Positions 38,496 to 50,450 of a DNA stretch of 64,000 bases are shown here, piece after piece; the stretch's first letter is position 1, and every line of letters starts with the position of its first letter. The position numbers and the translations under genes were made by a program. The stretch lies in contig OX419760.1 in the NCBI GenBank assembly GCA_948567375.1, positions 63,422,911 to 63,486,910 on the forward strand, written 5' to 3'. This DNA comes from Lunularia cruciata. Its lineage: Eukaryota > Streptophyta > Marchantiopsida > Lunulariales > Lunulariaceae. The notes beneath the pieces were generated by a model, which saw only the letters and a program-made list of their open reading frames with translations, was not told the DNA's origin and searched no databases.

Positions 38496-39319
38496 CTACC
38501 TACTAATGTAACTCTAACTGAGACACCTACACTAACAACAAGGGCAACCTGTAACTAGCTATCACAACACGGATTCTCACGGTCTGCAAGTCATCACTTC
38601 CTACATCATTGGAGAGAAACAAAGATAGTCTGACTGGTCATCACTCCAGCCTCACTGCTGAGAGCACACCGGAGCACCAATGCTCAAAATTCAAGGCACC
38701 TTACACAAACATGATGCACAAACAAGAAGCAAAGAATAGAGTGAGTCCAATCACAAGAATGCTAAATGAAAACCCTCCATCTCATAAATCAACACAAGAT
38801 TGACTTTGCCACCATTTGAGATTTGATATAATTGGAATACATATTTACTTCATGAGCTACAAGGATCACCGAGGATCGGATCAAAGTTCTTCTTGCCAAA
38901 ATATGACGTAAATCCTTCAAAAAATATGATGTAAAATCTGACATAAATTTGATATAAAATTTGACGTAAATCCCTAAAAATGGCTGACCACCAAATCCTC
39001 TGCTAGCTCTTCACTCGACCTAAATTGGAAAAATGGGTTTTGTCTAATCTCTAATTTGTGAGGATGAGCTTCCAAGTCCACCTTCAATTTCAGTTTTTGA
39101 GCTCAACTCCCAACAAATTGGTCTTGAGCTCAAAATCACAATTGCCGCTTGAAAATTACTTCTCCTTGGCTCCAAATTTTGCAAGTGCTTCCACACACAC
39201 ACTCTCTCTCTCAGGGAAATCTGAATTACTCAATCAAGACACCGTGATCCACCAAGCTTGGAGATACCACCAACACTCGCAGTTCCTACATCCAATTTCT
39301 CCCTGACTCACTTCTTTGA

Positions 39320-39757
39320 TGTAATCAGATTGCTTACAACTTGAATCAACTGAACTCAGATCAATACTTGATTTGATCTTCAACAACTTACTTGCCAGAA
39401 ATAGGGTATTGGACACATAAAGCCACACCAACTCTAGCTAAAAGAATCCAGGTGACATTCACCGGCTTTCTGTCCACTCTAGCTAGGAACTCAAAGGCTC
39501 AACATCAAAGAAGTGAGCTCTCTGGAGCTGCACTTCTAGGGTATACTCTTGATTTTGACCTAGGTCTCATCCCAACGGTCCCGCTGATGGCACACCTAAC
39601 GGTGTGGACGGTGCAAGTGACGATGGGCCAAACCATGAAGTCAGTACCCTAAACATTGGAAAGTAGTCTATGAGTAATTGCCAAAATGCTTCTAACTAGT
39701 ATCACTAGAACTCCAATGTCCGAGCAATCTAGATGTGACACTACAAATAGCATGACA
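39320..39757 (-). repeat. 5' LTR of family B
   Basis: 438 bp, in element direction TGTCATGC to CTGATTACA, the same length as the LTR at 61882-62319. The right flank is the 3' end of the chromovirus, showing insertion into that element. The next bases do not match the initiator-Met primer site; a TGGTATCTCC about 45 bp further in resembles it only in the first seven bases. Confidence 0.88.
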
Positions 39758-39768
39758 CGTTGCATCTT

Positions 39769-39783
39769 AAAATGGGAGAGGTT
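39769..39783 (+). other. Polypurine tract of the family A chromovirus
   Basis: AAAATGGGAGAGGTT immediately precedes the 3' LTR start TGTAATACC and follows GTTGCATCTT. It would prime plus-strand DNA synthesis. It is separated from the chromodomain by the family B insertion. Confidence 0.85.
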
Positions 39784-40366
39784 TGTAATACCAATAGCTA
39801 GACATATTATCTAGAGATGAAAATTGGCTTGGTAACATCTAGAAGGGATGTTATATCTGATAGACTAAGAAGATTAGATAGAAGTATCAACAAAAGAGTC
39901 TTCTACTGATAGGGCAAGAGCCAAAAGTAGCCTGAAAACTTGAGAGTAAATTTCAGAGGCCTAAATGGATGAATTAGGCCTAAAAAATGTGCGCATCCCT
40001 TCCCAAGGAAAAAACATATTGACCTTCCCTCCTCCTTGTTTGTCTCATCGAGAGATTTCTAATGGTATCTCACCCATGTGATTACGAGATTCCTACAAGA
40101 AGATTCCCTAAAGATTCCCTAAAGTCAGCTTGTTTGACCAACCAAATAGGATCAGAACCAACATGTCACCCATGCATACAACTAATCTAAGGGTAGAGCT
40201 TGCTGACATGTCACGGTAGTGTATTTGATCCAAGGGTGGAGCATCCTTTGAGGAAATCCTCTTTGCTATATAATAAAGACAAGGTGCTCCTTTGGGGCAT
40301 TGGAGTTTTGAGTGTGAAGCTTTGTGTTTCTTCCTTTGGGGTTACTCCTATCCTTGAAACATTACA
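39784..40366 (+). repeat. 3' LTR of the family A chromovirus
   Basis: 583 bp from TGTAATACC to CATTACA, without the U3 duplication of A'. It is followed by GAACA, matching GAACT left of the 5' LTR in four of five bases. The AGGCCTAA...TTAGGCCT block is near 39958. Confidence 0.88.
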
Positions 40367-40371
40367 GAACA

Positions 40372-41600
40372 CAAAAAGTAAAGACTAAATGTCAATACAA
40401 AGAAGCCTTTGGAGTTGTGCCTTTTGTGAAGGTTAGTGTGTAGTGTTTGGTGTTGATGCCTTTGTAGTGAATTGGCCGGTTTAAGTTGAAGGAATCATCA
40501 CCTTCACAATGTATACCCATAATGACAAGAGTTTTTAACTACTTTTAGCTCTCATTCCATTGGTAAATTTGATTCAAAGATGTCATCGAGTTTAATAATA
40601 AAACTTCAGAATATCTCAATTCATACTAACAAAAATACTCCAAACTAGGAAAGTAATATTTAGTAAGAGAGAAGTCAAGTAGACTATGAAGAAACTTACA
40701 AAGAGAAACGGCTGTAAGGATGATATTGACCAATTGTGCATTCATGTTGTCTATAGGTCAAATGTAGATGATGACACGTTTGAATACATCAACACCACTT
40801 ATAGAGTTGATCCAATTAAAAGTTATTAAACAAGAAGCAATATTTGAGGATAGAAGAAAAGGAAAGTGATCTCCAAAAAATCAATTATGGAGAAGGATCA
40901 ATCAAATTTTTTTAAGGGATTTTTGTATGTAATGTATTGTTAGAATATATGAGAATTTTTGATATATCTCATCTTATTTCTCTTTTCAAGAAGCTCATAT
41001 TGAAACCTTGTAAAATCTTTTATGTAATCTATGTATCAATATGAATATTTTCACAAGCATAACTAGAATCTTATATAGAGCTTGTAAACATAAAAACAAT
41101 CTTGATAATCTTGGTTATAAGAGGTAATCTTACAAACTAGAGAAATTTCCAAGATTTTTAGAGGATATTCTAAGAATTGATTGTGTAACATCATAAGTAG
41201 TTTTTTATTTTTTTATATATGAGAATTTTTAATACGTGTTTTATATCAATTCATTATGAGTCTTGTAAAATTGTTTGTCTCCCTTTTATGATTTTCATGG
41301 AATATTGAAGGAAGGAGAATTGTATTATTTCTTAGCCTCATCTTAGCAAAAGCACACAAGAATCATCTTAGCAAAAGCACACAAGAATTGCTCCTAGAGA
41401 TTAGTATAGATTTAATTTAGTGATGGGTTAGTGAAGTGCTAGAGTAAGAATAGGATTTTCTAAGGTTTTATGTAAAAGACATATGGATGTTATTGTATTA
41501 CACATAATATAATTCTATACAAAAAAATTTCCTATGTGTATTCTCCAATCCATGTAGCTTCCAGTTTGGGAATGAATGCAATTGCAACCATGGTCACAAT
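40372..41600. other. AT-rich sequence; possible 5' part of the copia relic
   Basis: No coding motif. It may include the 5' LTR and leader of the copia relic that starts near 41600, but no LTR pair was identified. Confidence 0.35.
41339..41388. repeat. 25-bp perfect tandem duplication
   Basis: Two identical adjacent 25-bp units (41339-41363 and 41364-41388) beginning CATCTTAGCAAAAGC. Confidence 0.95.
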
Positions 41601-44150
41601 TGAAAATTTGTGGTGGATAAATTTGATGGAAAAAAGCAATTTTGGGTTTTGGCAATTGAAAGTGAAAGATCTACTAGTGCAATACATTTTTTATAAGGCA
41701 TTGAGATAGAAACTACATATAAGATTGATAGTGAATTAGAGAAAATAAGCTTAAGAATTGTGAGTAAATTTGATTGAGTCTTATAGACAAGTGTTGTGCC
41801 ATGTAATAAGCAAGAGAAATGGATAAAACTAGAAATTTTGCAAATGACAAAGTCCATAAAAAGTCAAATTTATATAAAGAAGCAACTTTATATCCTATAA
41901 ATAAAGGACTGCACTAATATTTTGAAGCACTTGAAAATCTTCAAAAAATTCCTTGTGAGTTGATTAGCATTGATGTCAAATTAGTAGATAGGATAAATTT
42001 TGATTGTTATTGACTTTAATGCCTCCTTTATTTTAGAATCTAGTCACTACTCTTTTAATAATAGAAGAGGTCACTATACCTCTTTAATCAAACAAGATAG
42101 AGAAGACATCTCATATTACAGCATCACAATTAGAGATCCTATTTTTGAGAGGTAGGACTATGCACAAAAGAGGCAATACAATATAGGCAAATCTAAATCA
42201 AGATTTAGATCTAAATTTTACAATTCAAAGGACAAGTGTTTTGAATGTGTGAAGTTAGTATACTAAAAAGAGCTATAAGAACAAAATAAAATATTCAGAC
42301 AAAGGAGGACAATTTTTGAACAAGTGTTTCTGATTTTGATGGAGACTTTGATTGTATCCTTACAATAGTTATTGGGAAGGATTTTTTCAAGATGCATGGA
42401 TCTTTACTAGTTCCAAAATTATAGCACATATAAAGGTGGGATTGTACTTATGGGAAATAAAATTGTAAGACTCTAGGAATTTAGGATAGTGCACATCAAG
42501 ATGTTTGATGAATCTATCAAGATATTGTTTGATATCAAACATGCTCCACAGATGAAAGAGAATCTTATCTCCTAGGTTCAATTGGCTAGAGGTGGTCAAC
42601 AAAGGTACTCACTTTAAAGGTTACCAAGGTGATGAAGAGCAAGAGAATAAAAAACCTGTTGGGAGATATTATTACAAGTATAGTAGCCTTTTCATCTTCT
42701 CAAGACCATCCTATGGTACTAGATGCTACTAAACTATGGAATGATTTTTTGGTCACTTGTGCTTGTGCATAGCACAAGCACAAACTCTTGAAGGGTATGA
42801 ATTCCTATAAGCTAAAAATTTGGTAGAGTTATGCTTTTGAAAAGCATTATAGAATGAGCTTCAACAATTTAGTTCATTGAATTAGAGGTATATCAGATTA
42901 TATAAATTTAAATGTAAGTGACTTAAACTTGTTGTATCTAAAGCTAGAGCATTCTAATTTATTTAATTTATAGATGATCATTTAAGAAAGTTGTGGGTTT
43001 ATATGATGAAGCAAAATTCCAAATCCTTTATCTAGTTCTTATGAATATTTCAAGAAGCAAAATCAATGGATGAAGAGATGGAGTCCCTTCATAAGAACTA
43101 GACATATGATTTGGTGAAATTGCATGTAAGAAAGAAGGCAATATGCTCAATGAGATGAAAGAAAGACATCTTGAAGTCGGTAGAACTAGACATGGCAAGA
43201 TTTTAGAATATCATCAAAGTAAAGGTGTAGATTTCTATGAATCTTCACTCTTGTAGAAAAATCACTTCTAATATGAGTTTTACTAGCTATTTTTGCACAC
43301 AATGACATATAATTGAGTAGCTAGATATTACTATTGCTTTTCTACAAGGAAATTTAGAGAAGAAGATCTATATAAGCTAGGAAAAAGCTTTTTAAGTCCT
43401 TAAGAAGAAGAATTGGATTTGTAAGTTGAAGAGATCATTATATGTGCTGAAAAGAGTCCTAGATGATAATATAAGCATTCTGACCAATCAAAGCTACACC
43501 AAAACTGAGTTCGATTACTAGGTGTATTTCAAACAAGTTGAGAAGGTCACTCAATACATTTATTTTCATCTTATTGTTTTAATTAGATGACATGTTGATT
43601 GTTGATCTAAAATTGAGAGGCTAAAGTGATAGCTAAGTAGAGAGTTTGATATCAAGAACTTGGGATCTACCAAGAATATAGTAGGTATTGATATCTATAT
43701 GTCAAACAAAGTGCAAATATTACAAGGGATGTCTATTGTGAAGGTACTGATGCATTTTGGCATGGAGAGTGCAAAGGCAATGAGTAATCTTTTAGCTTCT
43801 TATTTTGGATTGTATTTAGTAGAGTGTCCCAAGATTGAGCAAGAGAGGAAGTCTATGTCTAGGAAGTCTATGTTTATGATTCCATATGCAAGTGCTATGT
43901 GCACCTATGTGTATGCAATGGTTTGTTCTTGATTAGATATCTCTTTTGGAGTTAATATGGTAATTAAATACATGACAAATCCAATAAAGGACCATTGAGA
44001 TGCTACAAAGTGGATTCTTTTGTATCTAAAATGTATTGTAAATATTGGTATTCTGTTTGATTGAAAGTATGAGATATAAATATGGATGATAGAATTTTTT
44101 GATGGTTATTTGAAAAGAGATTTAGGCAAGAGGTCTTCAATAAGGTAAGC
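41600..44150 (+). mobile_element. Decayed Ty1/copia element
   Basis: Plus-strand order is that of copia: a gag start (KFDGKKQFWVLAIES-type, W-Q-L-K in shifted frame, near 41615), a degraded CFEC zinc knuckle (about 42238), a protease/post-protease block (KMFDESIKILFDIKHAPQMK near 42500, KENLIS), an eroded integrase, then RT (LDITIAFLQGNLEKKIY near 43325, KLKRSLYVLKR near 43422) and the C-terminal RT/RNase H part (FDIKNLGSTKNIVGIDIY near 43650, VPYASAMCTYVYAMVCS-like near 43880, WILLYLKCIVNIGILFD near 44020). Stops occur throughout and no bounding LTRs were identified. Confidence 0.8.
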
Positions 44151-47100
44151 TTTGTGCTAGTTGGTGGACTTGGAAAGTTGAAATTTAAACTTTATATTCT
44201 ACCACAACACTTTTAATGATTGAAGTTGACTACATGTGTAACAACATAATGTTGTCCATATTGCAATAAAATAATAAGAAATAGGTTTTTTTCACAAAAA
44301 TATGGTTCAAAAAGGATCAAATACAAAGAAAAGTGTCATAAATGCAGTTCTTTACTATTTCTTGTTTTACCTTTTGGGCAAAAATCCAAACCACTTCAAA
44401 AGAGTAAAATGCCACCAAGAAGGTGCATTGTAGAAAGATAAAAATAAAGCTCACAATCACAAATGATAATTCCAAGTAAACCTTGAAAGTGATGATTCAA
44501 CAAAATATAAAGGTGCTACTTTTGTACAAATAATTCTTTATGAAGAAATGATTGAAGAAATGATTGAAGTTGAATACATGTGTAACATCTTTTGGGATGT
44601 ACCCATCCCAAAAACACTCCTTCTCCTTAAGAATATTTTCTCCAAATATCAATCTTTGACTCTGGTTCTATTGCATACTATCAGCACTACATGTCACTCA
44701 AGTCCCATCAAGGCATTCCTTCAAAAGAACTGCACTAAGGATCAAATACACATGACATTTAACATCATTTATTTACAAAGAATCCTCAACATACAAAAAA
44801 TGAAGAACTAACATTGCTCACATGAATTAAGAAAAGTGATGAATAGCCTTTTATCTTTCATCTTATTCACACTACACTCCTAGTAAATAAAAAAAAAAAA
44901 TCAAATATCAAGCTTAAATAGCCAAATCACTCAAGAGTTACAAAAGCTAAGAAAACTATAGAATACTTGTTGCTTGATAGTTACATATATTACTTTCTTC
45001 CTTTAGAAAAGGTAAATGCTCTAAGTCCTTGTCTTCTCTTACTATTTGAGTGACTAACATTGCCCCAAAGAACCTATTCTAACAACATACTAAAACAAAT
45101 AAATATTTAGTTTATTCATATGTTCATAAATTCCACTATAGACCTTTAATCAAGGCCATCTTGGACTCAATCTAAAGCCCTTGCAAAGACAATTCAAAAA
45201 GGTAAAGATCACCTAAATTGGACTTGTGATGATTAGGATATGGTCCACCAAATCTGCTCTTCCTTCAACTCTAAAACCCTTGAAAATCCTCAAAGTTCAT
45301 ATGCTTATACATTTGACTACAAATCTCTAAACCTTGCAATCTGGATATTAATGGAAAAGTCTGTAAAAGACACTTCTAACAAGATAAAATTCACTCCATT
45401 TAGACATGTTATCACAAAGATGCTATCCCTAAAGTGTGTAGTTTTGAGTCAAGATTATTTAGGTGAAGATCCTCTAGAGTCCACATCCTTCATACTTTGG
45501 ACCTTGGGCACAAAATTCCTTCAAAGCAATGGTATTTGGAATTACTCTAGTCTTTGAGATAGAACTCCTTTATCTTTGGCTCACTCTCTGGTGTGAACTT
45601 CATTTCAAACTTTGGGACTTTGGAGTATGTAGCAAAGTATCTTTGTAGCACAATTCCAATTCCTTTGGCTCAATACTTAATCTTTCCAATGTCAAATATA
45701 CCTTCTGGCTTACAACACTTCTTGCCATGAGGAACACAATGAAGGTTTTTATTCTCAAAGGCATACAAATCACTATATACTTAAATTAGAAAGTAAAAGA
45801 AAAGAAAGAAATTAATAAGTTTAACAAATTTTGAGCACCACAAAATGGCTACAACAAAAACAAGAAAGCTATTTAGCTAAAGAGGTTTATGAGAAAAGTT
45901 GGCTCATTTCAAGATTAAATTGTATTAAATTGGATAGTTAGAGTGCAATACATTTAGCTAAGAATTATTATTACTCTCTAGGACAAAACAAAACATGTTG
46001 ATGTGAGATATCATAGACTTTGCGGACTTACTTTAAGAGTTTTTCCCAAAAGTCATATAGACTTTAATGTAATACATAACATGCAATCCTCTATGAAATC
46101 AAATTCTTGTGTGTCTTCTCCATTGACTTAGATTCTAATTTTCAAGTCAACCACTTATATCTTGCATATAGGATGGCATGCATTCTTTATGTACAAATTT
46201 GTTACTAGTTCTAACAAGCATCCATATCATAGAAGACCATATGGAGAAGAAATTTTTTTTGTAGATTTAAATAATGAGAGTGGTCTCAAACTCATTCCAA
46301 ATTTCTTTAACTTATTTGATGCTCCTCTAGAGGATCTGGTTATATAATATGTTGTACAATATAGAGCTAAAACTTGCTTCCAATGTCTTTGATATTATGC
46401 AGGTCATGCATGATGAGGAGAAGGTGAATCAGATTAAGTACATCCATGGATTTAAAGTTGAGAATGTTGCTTCTTATTCTTGAAGTTGGAACATGTTCAT
46501 TTAGCAACAAAAATCTTACTATTGAAGAGAAAACAAGAAAGCACTTAGCAATGAAAACTTATAAACTACGATAGGCAATACAATCTATTAGTATCACGTG
46601 AGTCTAAAGGAACTCCACACAACCTCCCTTTCCAACCATACCTAAATCTCACAAAAGGTTCTGAAATTTGCAACTTTGATTTTTGCAATTGACTTTGCTA
46701 GCAAGCAAGCAAGCTACTCAACAAATTAGGCTCAAGAAAGTTTTTGCCATTGAAAACATTTATACTAAGCTACATACAAATAGCATTTCCATTTCATTCA
46801 CTTTCAAGTTCAACATTAAGCCTCTATATGGTAGGATGCTAACAAAGTCAACTAATTTTGAGACACTTCAGAAATTATTATATTACTATAAATTCTTTTA
46901 TGAAGATATTACATTTGGAGGTGATGCTAGTCAACCTAGTTATGTTAAGCCTTAATAAATGGAATGAGACATAAATAAAGTAAGCTAGCATGAAGATACA
47001 TAAAGAAACAAAAAATGCTAATAATGTTTGCTTGCATGAAGATTAGCTAAGTGAGTTGCTATTAAGCCTTATTAGCAAGATAAGACACAAACAAAGCTAT

Positions 47101-48027
47101 TTGGTATGAGTATACTTCAACAAATACAAAATAATATTGGTATGTGTTGACAATTAGACTATCCAAATATAGCTAATACCAATGAATTAAGGTGACTCAA
47201 GAGTGTGTACTTGATGCTATGAGAGTTAGCATATGATGAAATATTCAAAAAGAAGAAGTTTTCATAATATTGATCACATTTAAAATTTTATAATTTGGAG
47301 GTGATGCAAGCAAAATTAGATATTGATAAGCCTTGATCAAAAGGAAAATGCAAGCAAAGTCACCTCAGATTACACCTCCACCCGCATAAGTGGTCTTCAA
47401 ATTTAGCTAGCATCAAAATGCTTCAAGGAACAGATTGAATTAACAAGCTTTTGAAGTTATATATAGTGAAGTTTGCAAATATATTTCCTATAGCAAGCAA
47501 ACCTATATGAAATTAATATAAAAAGAATTAGTTAACGACACCTTTAGTTTATAATATATGCATACCAAGAAATAGACCCATAAAAATATGTTCAAATAAA
47601 ACTCAATATTTAGAAGAGGTTGATTGATATAACAATAAAAAGCATAAAATTGAAAATTTTTGAGCAAATCAAATTTTCTATACCCTAGCTGATCTATGTT
47701 TCTTGATATTTTATAGTTCAGCCTTAGTATTGTTTTACAATGAGTCATCTGTAATCTCACACATGTTTGTTTAATCTGAGTCTTTTGTGATCTCACACAT
47801 GCTTGACTAGTTCTTGAGGTAAAGAAGTATCTTTGTAGATTTTGGATGTATATCAACCATAGCTTTATATACAGGTTCACCAGAAGTAAAAGTATAAAAC
47901 GTTTTGTCCACATACAGTTGTACTTTTGATCTTGTTACTCTTGAACACCTTTCATCCCTGTTATCCAACCCGCAAGAGTTGATAAGAGTTTTATTTTTGT
48001 ATTACAAGACGATAATATCTAAACTGA
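44151..48027. other. AT-rich sequence with weak internal repeats
   Basis: No protein motif I recognise; open frames reach only about 105-136 codons. A segment like ATTGAAGTTGACTACATGTGTAAC occurs near 44220 and 44557, and a GGAGGTGATGC...AAGCCTT segment near 46916 and 47297, which suggests old tandem or dispersed repeats. Confidence 0.4.
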
Positions 48028-48120
48028 ACTATCAATACCATTAGCATATGTGTTCACATTCTCCTGCAACGAATGTTAACACATATGCTAATGGTATTGA
48101 TAGTGTTAACACTCGTTGCA
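48028..48120. repeat. Two overlapping inverted repeats
   Basis: Arms 48028-48054 and 48078-48104 are perfect 27-bp reverse complements. A second pair, 48065-48080 and 48105-48120 (15 of 16 matching), overlaps the loop and the start of the second arm, so the two stems exclude each other. I see no gene tied to it. Confidence 0.9.
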
Positions 48121-48911
48121 TGAGATATAACCTCCCTCAAGATCAAGAGCAACTAAAATATGATTGTCCTAGCAATCATATTAGAATGTATATTTAATTA
48201 TAAATAAATAAAAATATAAAAATAGTATTGACACAAGACTAATGAAATAATGAAATAGGGTAAGGTATAGATTGGACAAAATGACCTAACATTTGCCACG
48301 ATAACTTTGATGACTAGTATATAAAGCCAGGCTTTGGAGAGATGCAACCAAGGTTTCAACTACCTTGGTTGCATCTTTTCTTGAGTTGCTAGTTCATCTT
48401 GGTGTTATTTTACCCACATCAAGACTAGATGATTTGTTTGTTGAATATCATGTACACCCTTGCTTGGATGATAGTGCCGTTCAAAATGGTAAAACTTGCT
48501 TAACATCTTCAAAGTTTCTAAAGAGAAAAACCTATTCTAATAGGTAACCACTACTTGAAAAACATCATAGTCTAAAATTAAAAATCATACAAAAGAGTTT
48601 TAGCTTTTAGCAAGCTTGAATAATGGATTTTCTTCTTACTTGTCCATATTACCTCCAAAATGAATAGAACATTGCTATGAAAACCTACTGTTCATATGAA
48701 TCAGCGTTTGCTGAAAATTTTGATTTTCAAATCCTCAACTTCACCACATTTTACTAATCTTGTTTTCATTGTTCAGTTTTTTAATTTAATATTCACATTT
48801 TGTAATTGAGAGACATTTTGCGACATTTGGGAGATCTACTGTACATATTTACTACTCTCAATTGCATAACAGAGATATGATACGCATAAGTACTCTACAT
48901 GATTAACAATT
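48121..48911. other. AT-rich sequence, nothing recognised
   Basis: Contains a short inverted match (ACCAAGG...TACCTTGGTTGCATC, about 48338-48378) but no coding or element signature. Confidence 0.4.
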
Positions 48912-49256
48912 TTGGAATGCTCGTCACTAAATGTCGATCAAATAGTGGGACTATTGCGAGTGGGAAACGTGAGGCCATATAATGAACAAATATTTCGGAC
49001 AGCGAAAACATATGCACTGTCTCGCAGCTTAGGGGGACCCATGTCGATTGAATGCTTTAGATGGACACCTAGAAAGTTAAAGAGGTCTGCTCAACTAGGC
49101 CTTCTACGAGTATTGAGATTTGCCAGATCACAAAACTTTGTACGACAAGCAGAAGAAACAAAACATGTACAAAATAACCAACTAAGCAGAACAGTTGAAG
49201 AGCACTTTTCTTTTCTCTTTCACGTTCATAGAATACGTTTCAAAAGACGTGTATAA
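48912..49256 (+). CDS. Unassigned open frame, 114 residues
   Basis: Uninterrupted frame at the point where composition shifts back from AT-rich DNA. It is basic and Arg-rich (WTPRKLKRSAQLGLLRVLRF in the middle, RIRFKRRV at the end), without signal peptide, membrane segment or known motif. It could be a gene fragment, an element remnant or chance. Confidence 0.2.
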   Translation: MECSSLNVDQIVGLLRVGNVRPYNEQIFRTAKTYALSRSLGGPMSIECFRWTPRKLKRSAQLGLLRVLRFARSQNFVRQAEETKHVQNNQLSRTVEEHFSFLFHVHRIRFKRRV

Positions 49257-49934
49257 CACAAGCTGTACCATATAAATATAAGTACTTTTTGCCGTCAAGT
49301 CAAATAACTACCCCATGAGAGGAGATATTATTTAAATATCCCACATTGTGGGCCGTATTGGCGCTGTCATTTGCGCATAGTGGGCCCTCTCTGGATGCAA
49401 CCTGAATAAATGCAAGAAATCTCCTTTCCTTCTTAGAATTGCCAACGTAAACCTTTAAACTTCCAAGCGCAAAAGACGAAAAGATTGGTTACTTACAATG
49501 ATTCCAGTATAGTTTTACGAGTACATTGTAATCAATTTTGGTTTGAGAATTTTTGACCATTTCGATTTTTATACTTTCTTGTGTATAGATTCTTTTATCT
49601 GCCTTAAGTGCCTATTATTTTATCTGCCTTAATATGATCCGATCGGGAGGAGTGGGATGAGGATGACAGGAAAAATCATTTGAAGGTTTGGTTATTATAG
49701 GGAGTTGACCATAGAACCCATTGGATTTATAAAGTGTGGTGTTCACGAATGAAAATTTTTGCCCTTTAATAAATATGAAGTATATCCCTACTAATGTTGA
49801 GGTATAATTGCTTTTTGTTGTCCAATCTACCTTGCAAGTTCCTTTACAAATTGATGAGTCAATAGTTACTAAGGACAATAGAGTTAGAAGTGATACATAG
49901 ATAATCTAAAAGTGCGATTGCATAGAAAACAAAA
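49257..49934. other. Unassigned intergenic sequence
   Basis: No gene or element signature found. Confidence 0.4.
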
Positions 49935-50450
49935 AGGACGGGAAGACCCATCAAACCTTACAAGGATGAGACAAAAAAGGTAAAATGGTGCTAAACCCCA
50001 ATAGAGTCAATATCAAAAATCTGCCCTACCACAACTAAGATATCTGAGCTATGCAAGTCATACAGTCTACAAATAATTGGAGCATCCAAAAAAGCATCAC
50101 CTATTGTGATTGCTCTCCCATGGATTGCACTAGCCACTGCCCTCTGTAGAGCAATGGACACACATTGTCTAAATATGCTACAAAGTATGAGAGTGAGAGT
50201 GGTACCCCTAGCACCTAACATGATAAGCTCTCGTGCACTCCCTGAAAAATGTGTTGAACGATGTGTCCATCACTCTATATAACTCCAAGGCTAGGGGAAC
50301 AAAGACGTGACCTCACTGCATACCCCTATACTTGGAGACCTTGCGCGCCGCTGCAGCATTTGCTGCCCATCCAAGGGGATGGGTAATCACTCCCTCCAAA
50401 ACTGATGTTTTAAAGTGATACATAGATGTACACTCTAAAACATCTATGTC
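49935..50450. repeat. Dispersed repeat, copy 1 (part related to the foldback arm)
   Basis: The left end (about 49935-49996) resembles the arm of the foldback element at 12.7 kb (GGGAAGA-CCATCAA, ACAAGG, TAAAATGGTGCTA). The segment then follows the same order as 51690-52170, sharing AATATCT/GATATCT-AGCTATG and CCATCCAA...GGTAATCAC-type blocks. The minus strand holds a 76-codon open frame (49991-50221) with no known motif. Confidence 0.55.

Larger units (their letters stand above)
29482..39757 (-). mobile_element. Ty3/gypsy element (family B) with DNA methyltransferase and PHD finger
   Basis: Inserted between the chromodomain and the 3' purine tract of the chromovirus. On the minus strand: 5' LTR 39320-39757, leader with minisatellite, gag with two zinc knuckles, protease, C5 DNA methyltransferase, RT, RNase H, integrase, PHD finger, 3' LTR 29588-30035. 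Every domain has stops or shifts, so this copy is dead. A 749-bp A' solo LTR lies between the methyltransferase and RT. The left border is unusual: a segment of about 105 bp flanks the 3' LTR on both sides. The exact target duplication is therefore unclear (right flank CGTTG). Confidence 0.88.
23121..40366 (+). mobile_element. Ty3/gypsy chromovirus (family A), interrupted by nested insertions
   Basis: The 5' LTR (23121-23673), primer binding site, gag, protease, RT, RNase H, integrase and chromodomain, then after the family B insertion a purine tract and 3' LTR (39784-40366), all read on the plus strand. The target duplication is GAACT (23116-23120) versus GAACA (40367-40371). Pol order PR-RT-RH-IN-chromodomain defines a chromovirus. 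All frames carry stops and shifts, so it is inactive. Removing the A' LTR (26374-27108) and family B (about 29482-39757) leaves roughly 6.2 kb, an ordinary size. Confidence 0.88.

Noticed and set aside
47503-47913. 136-codon minus-strand open frame
   Set aside because: Composition is that of AT-rich random sequence (Ile, Lys, Tyr, Phe) with no motif.
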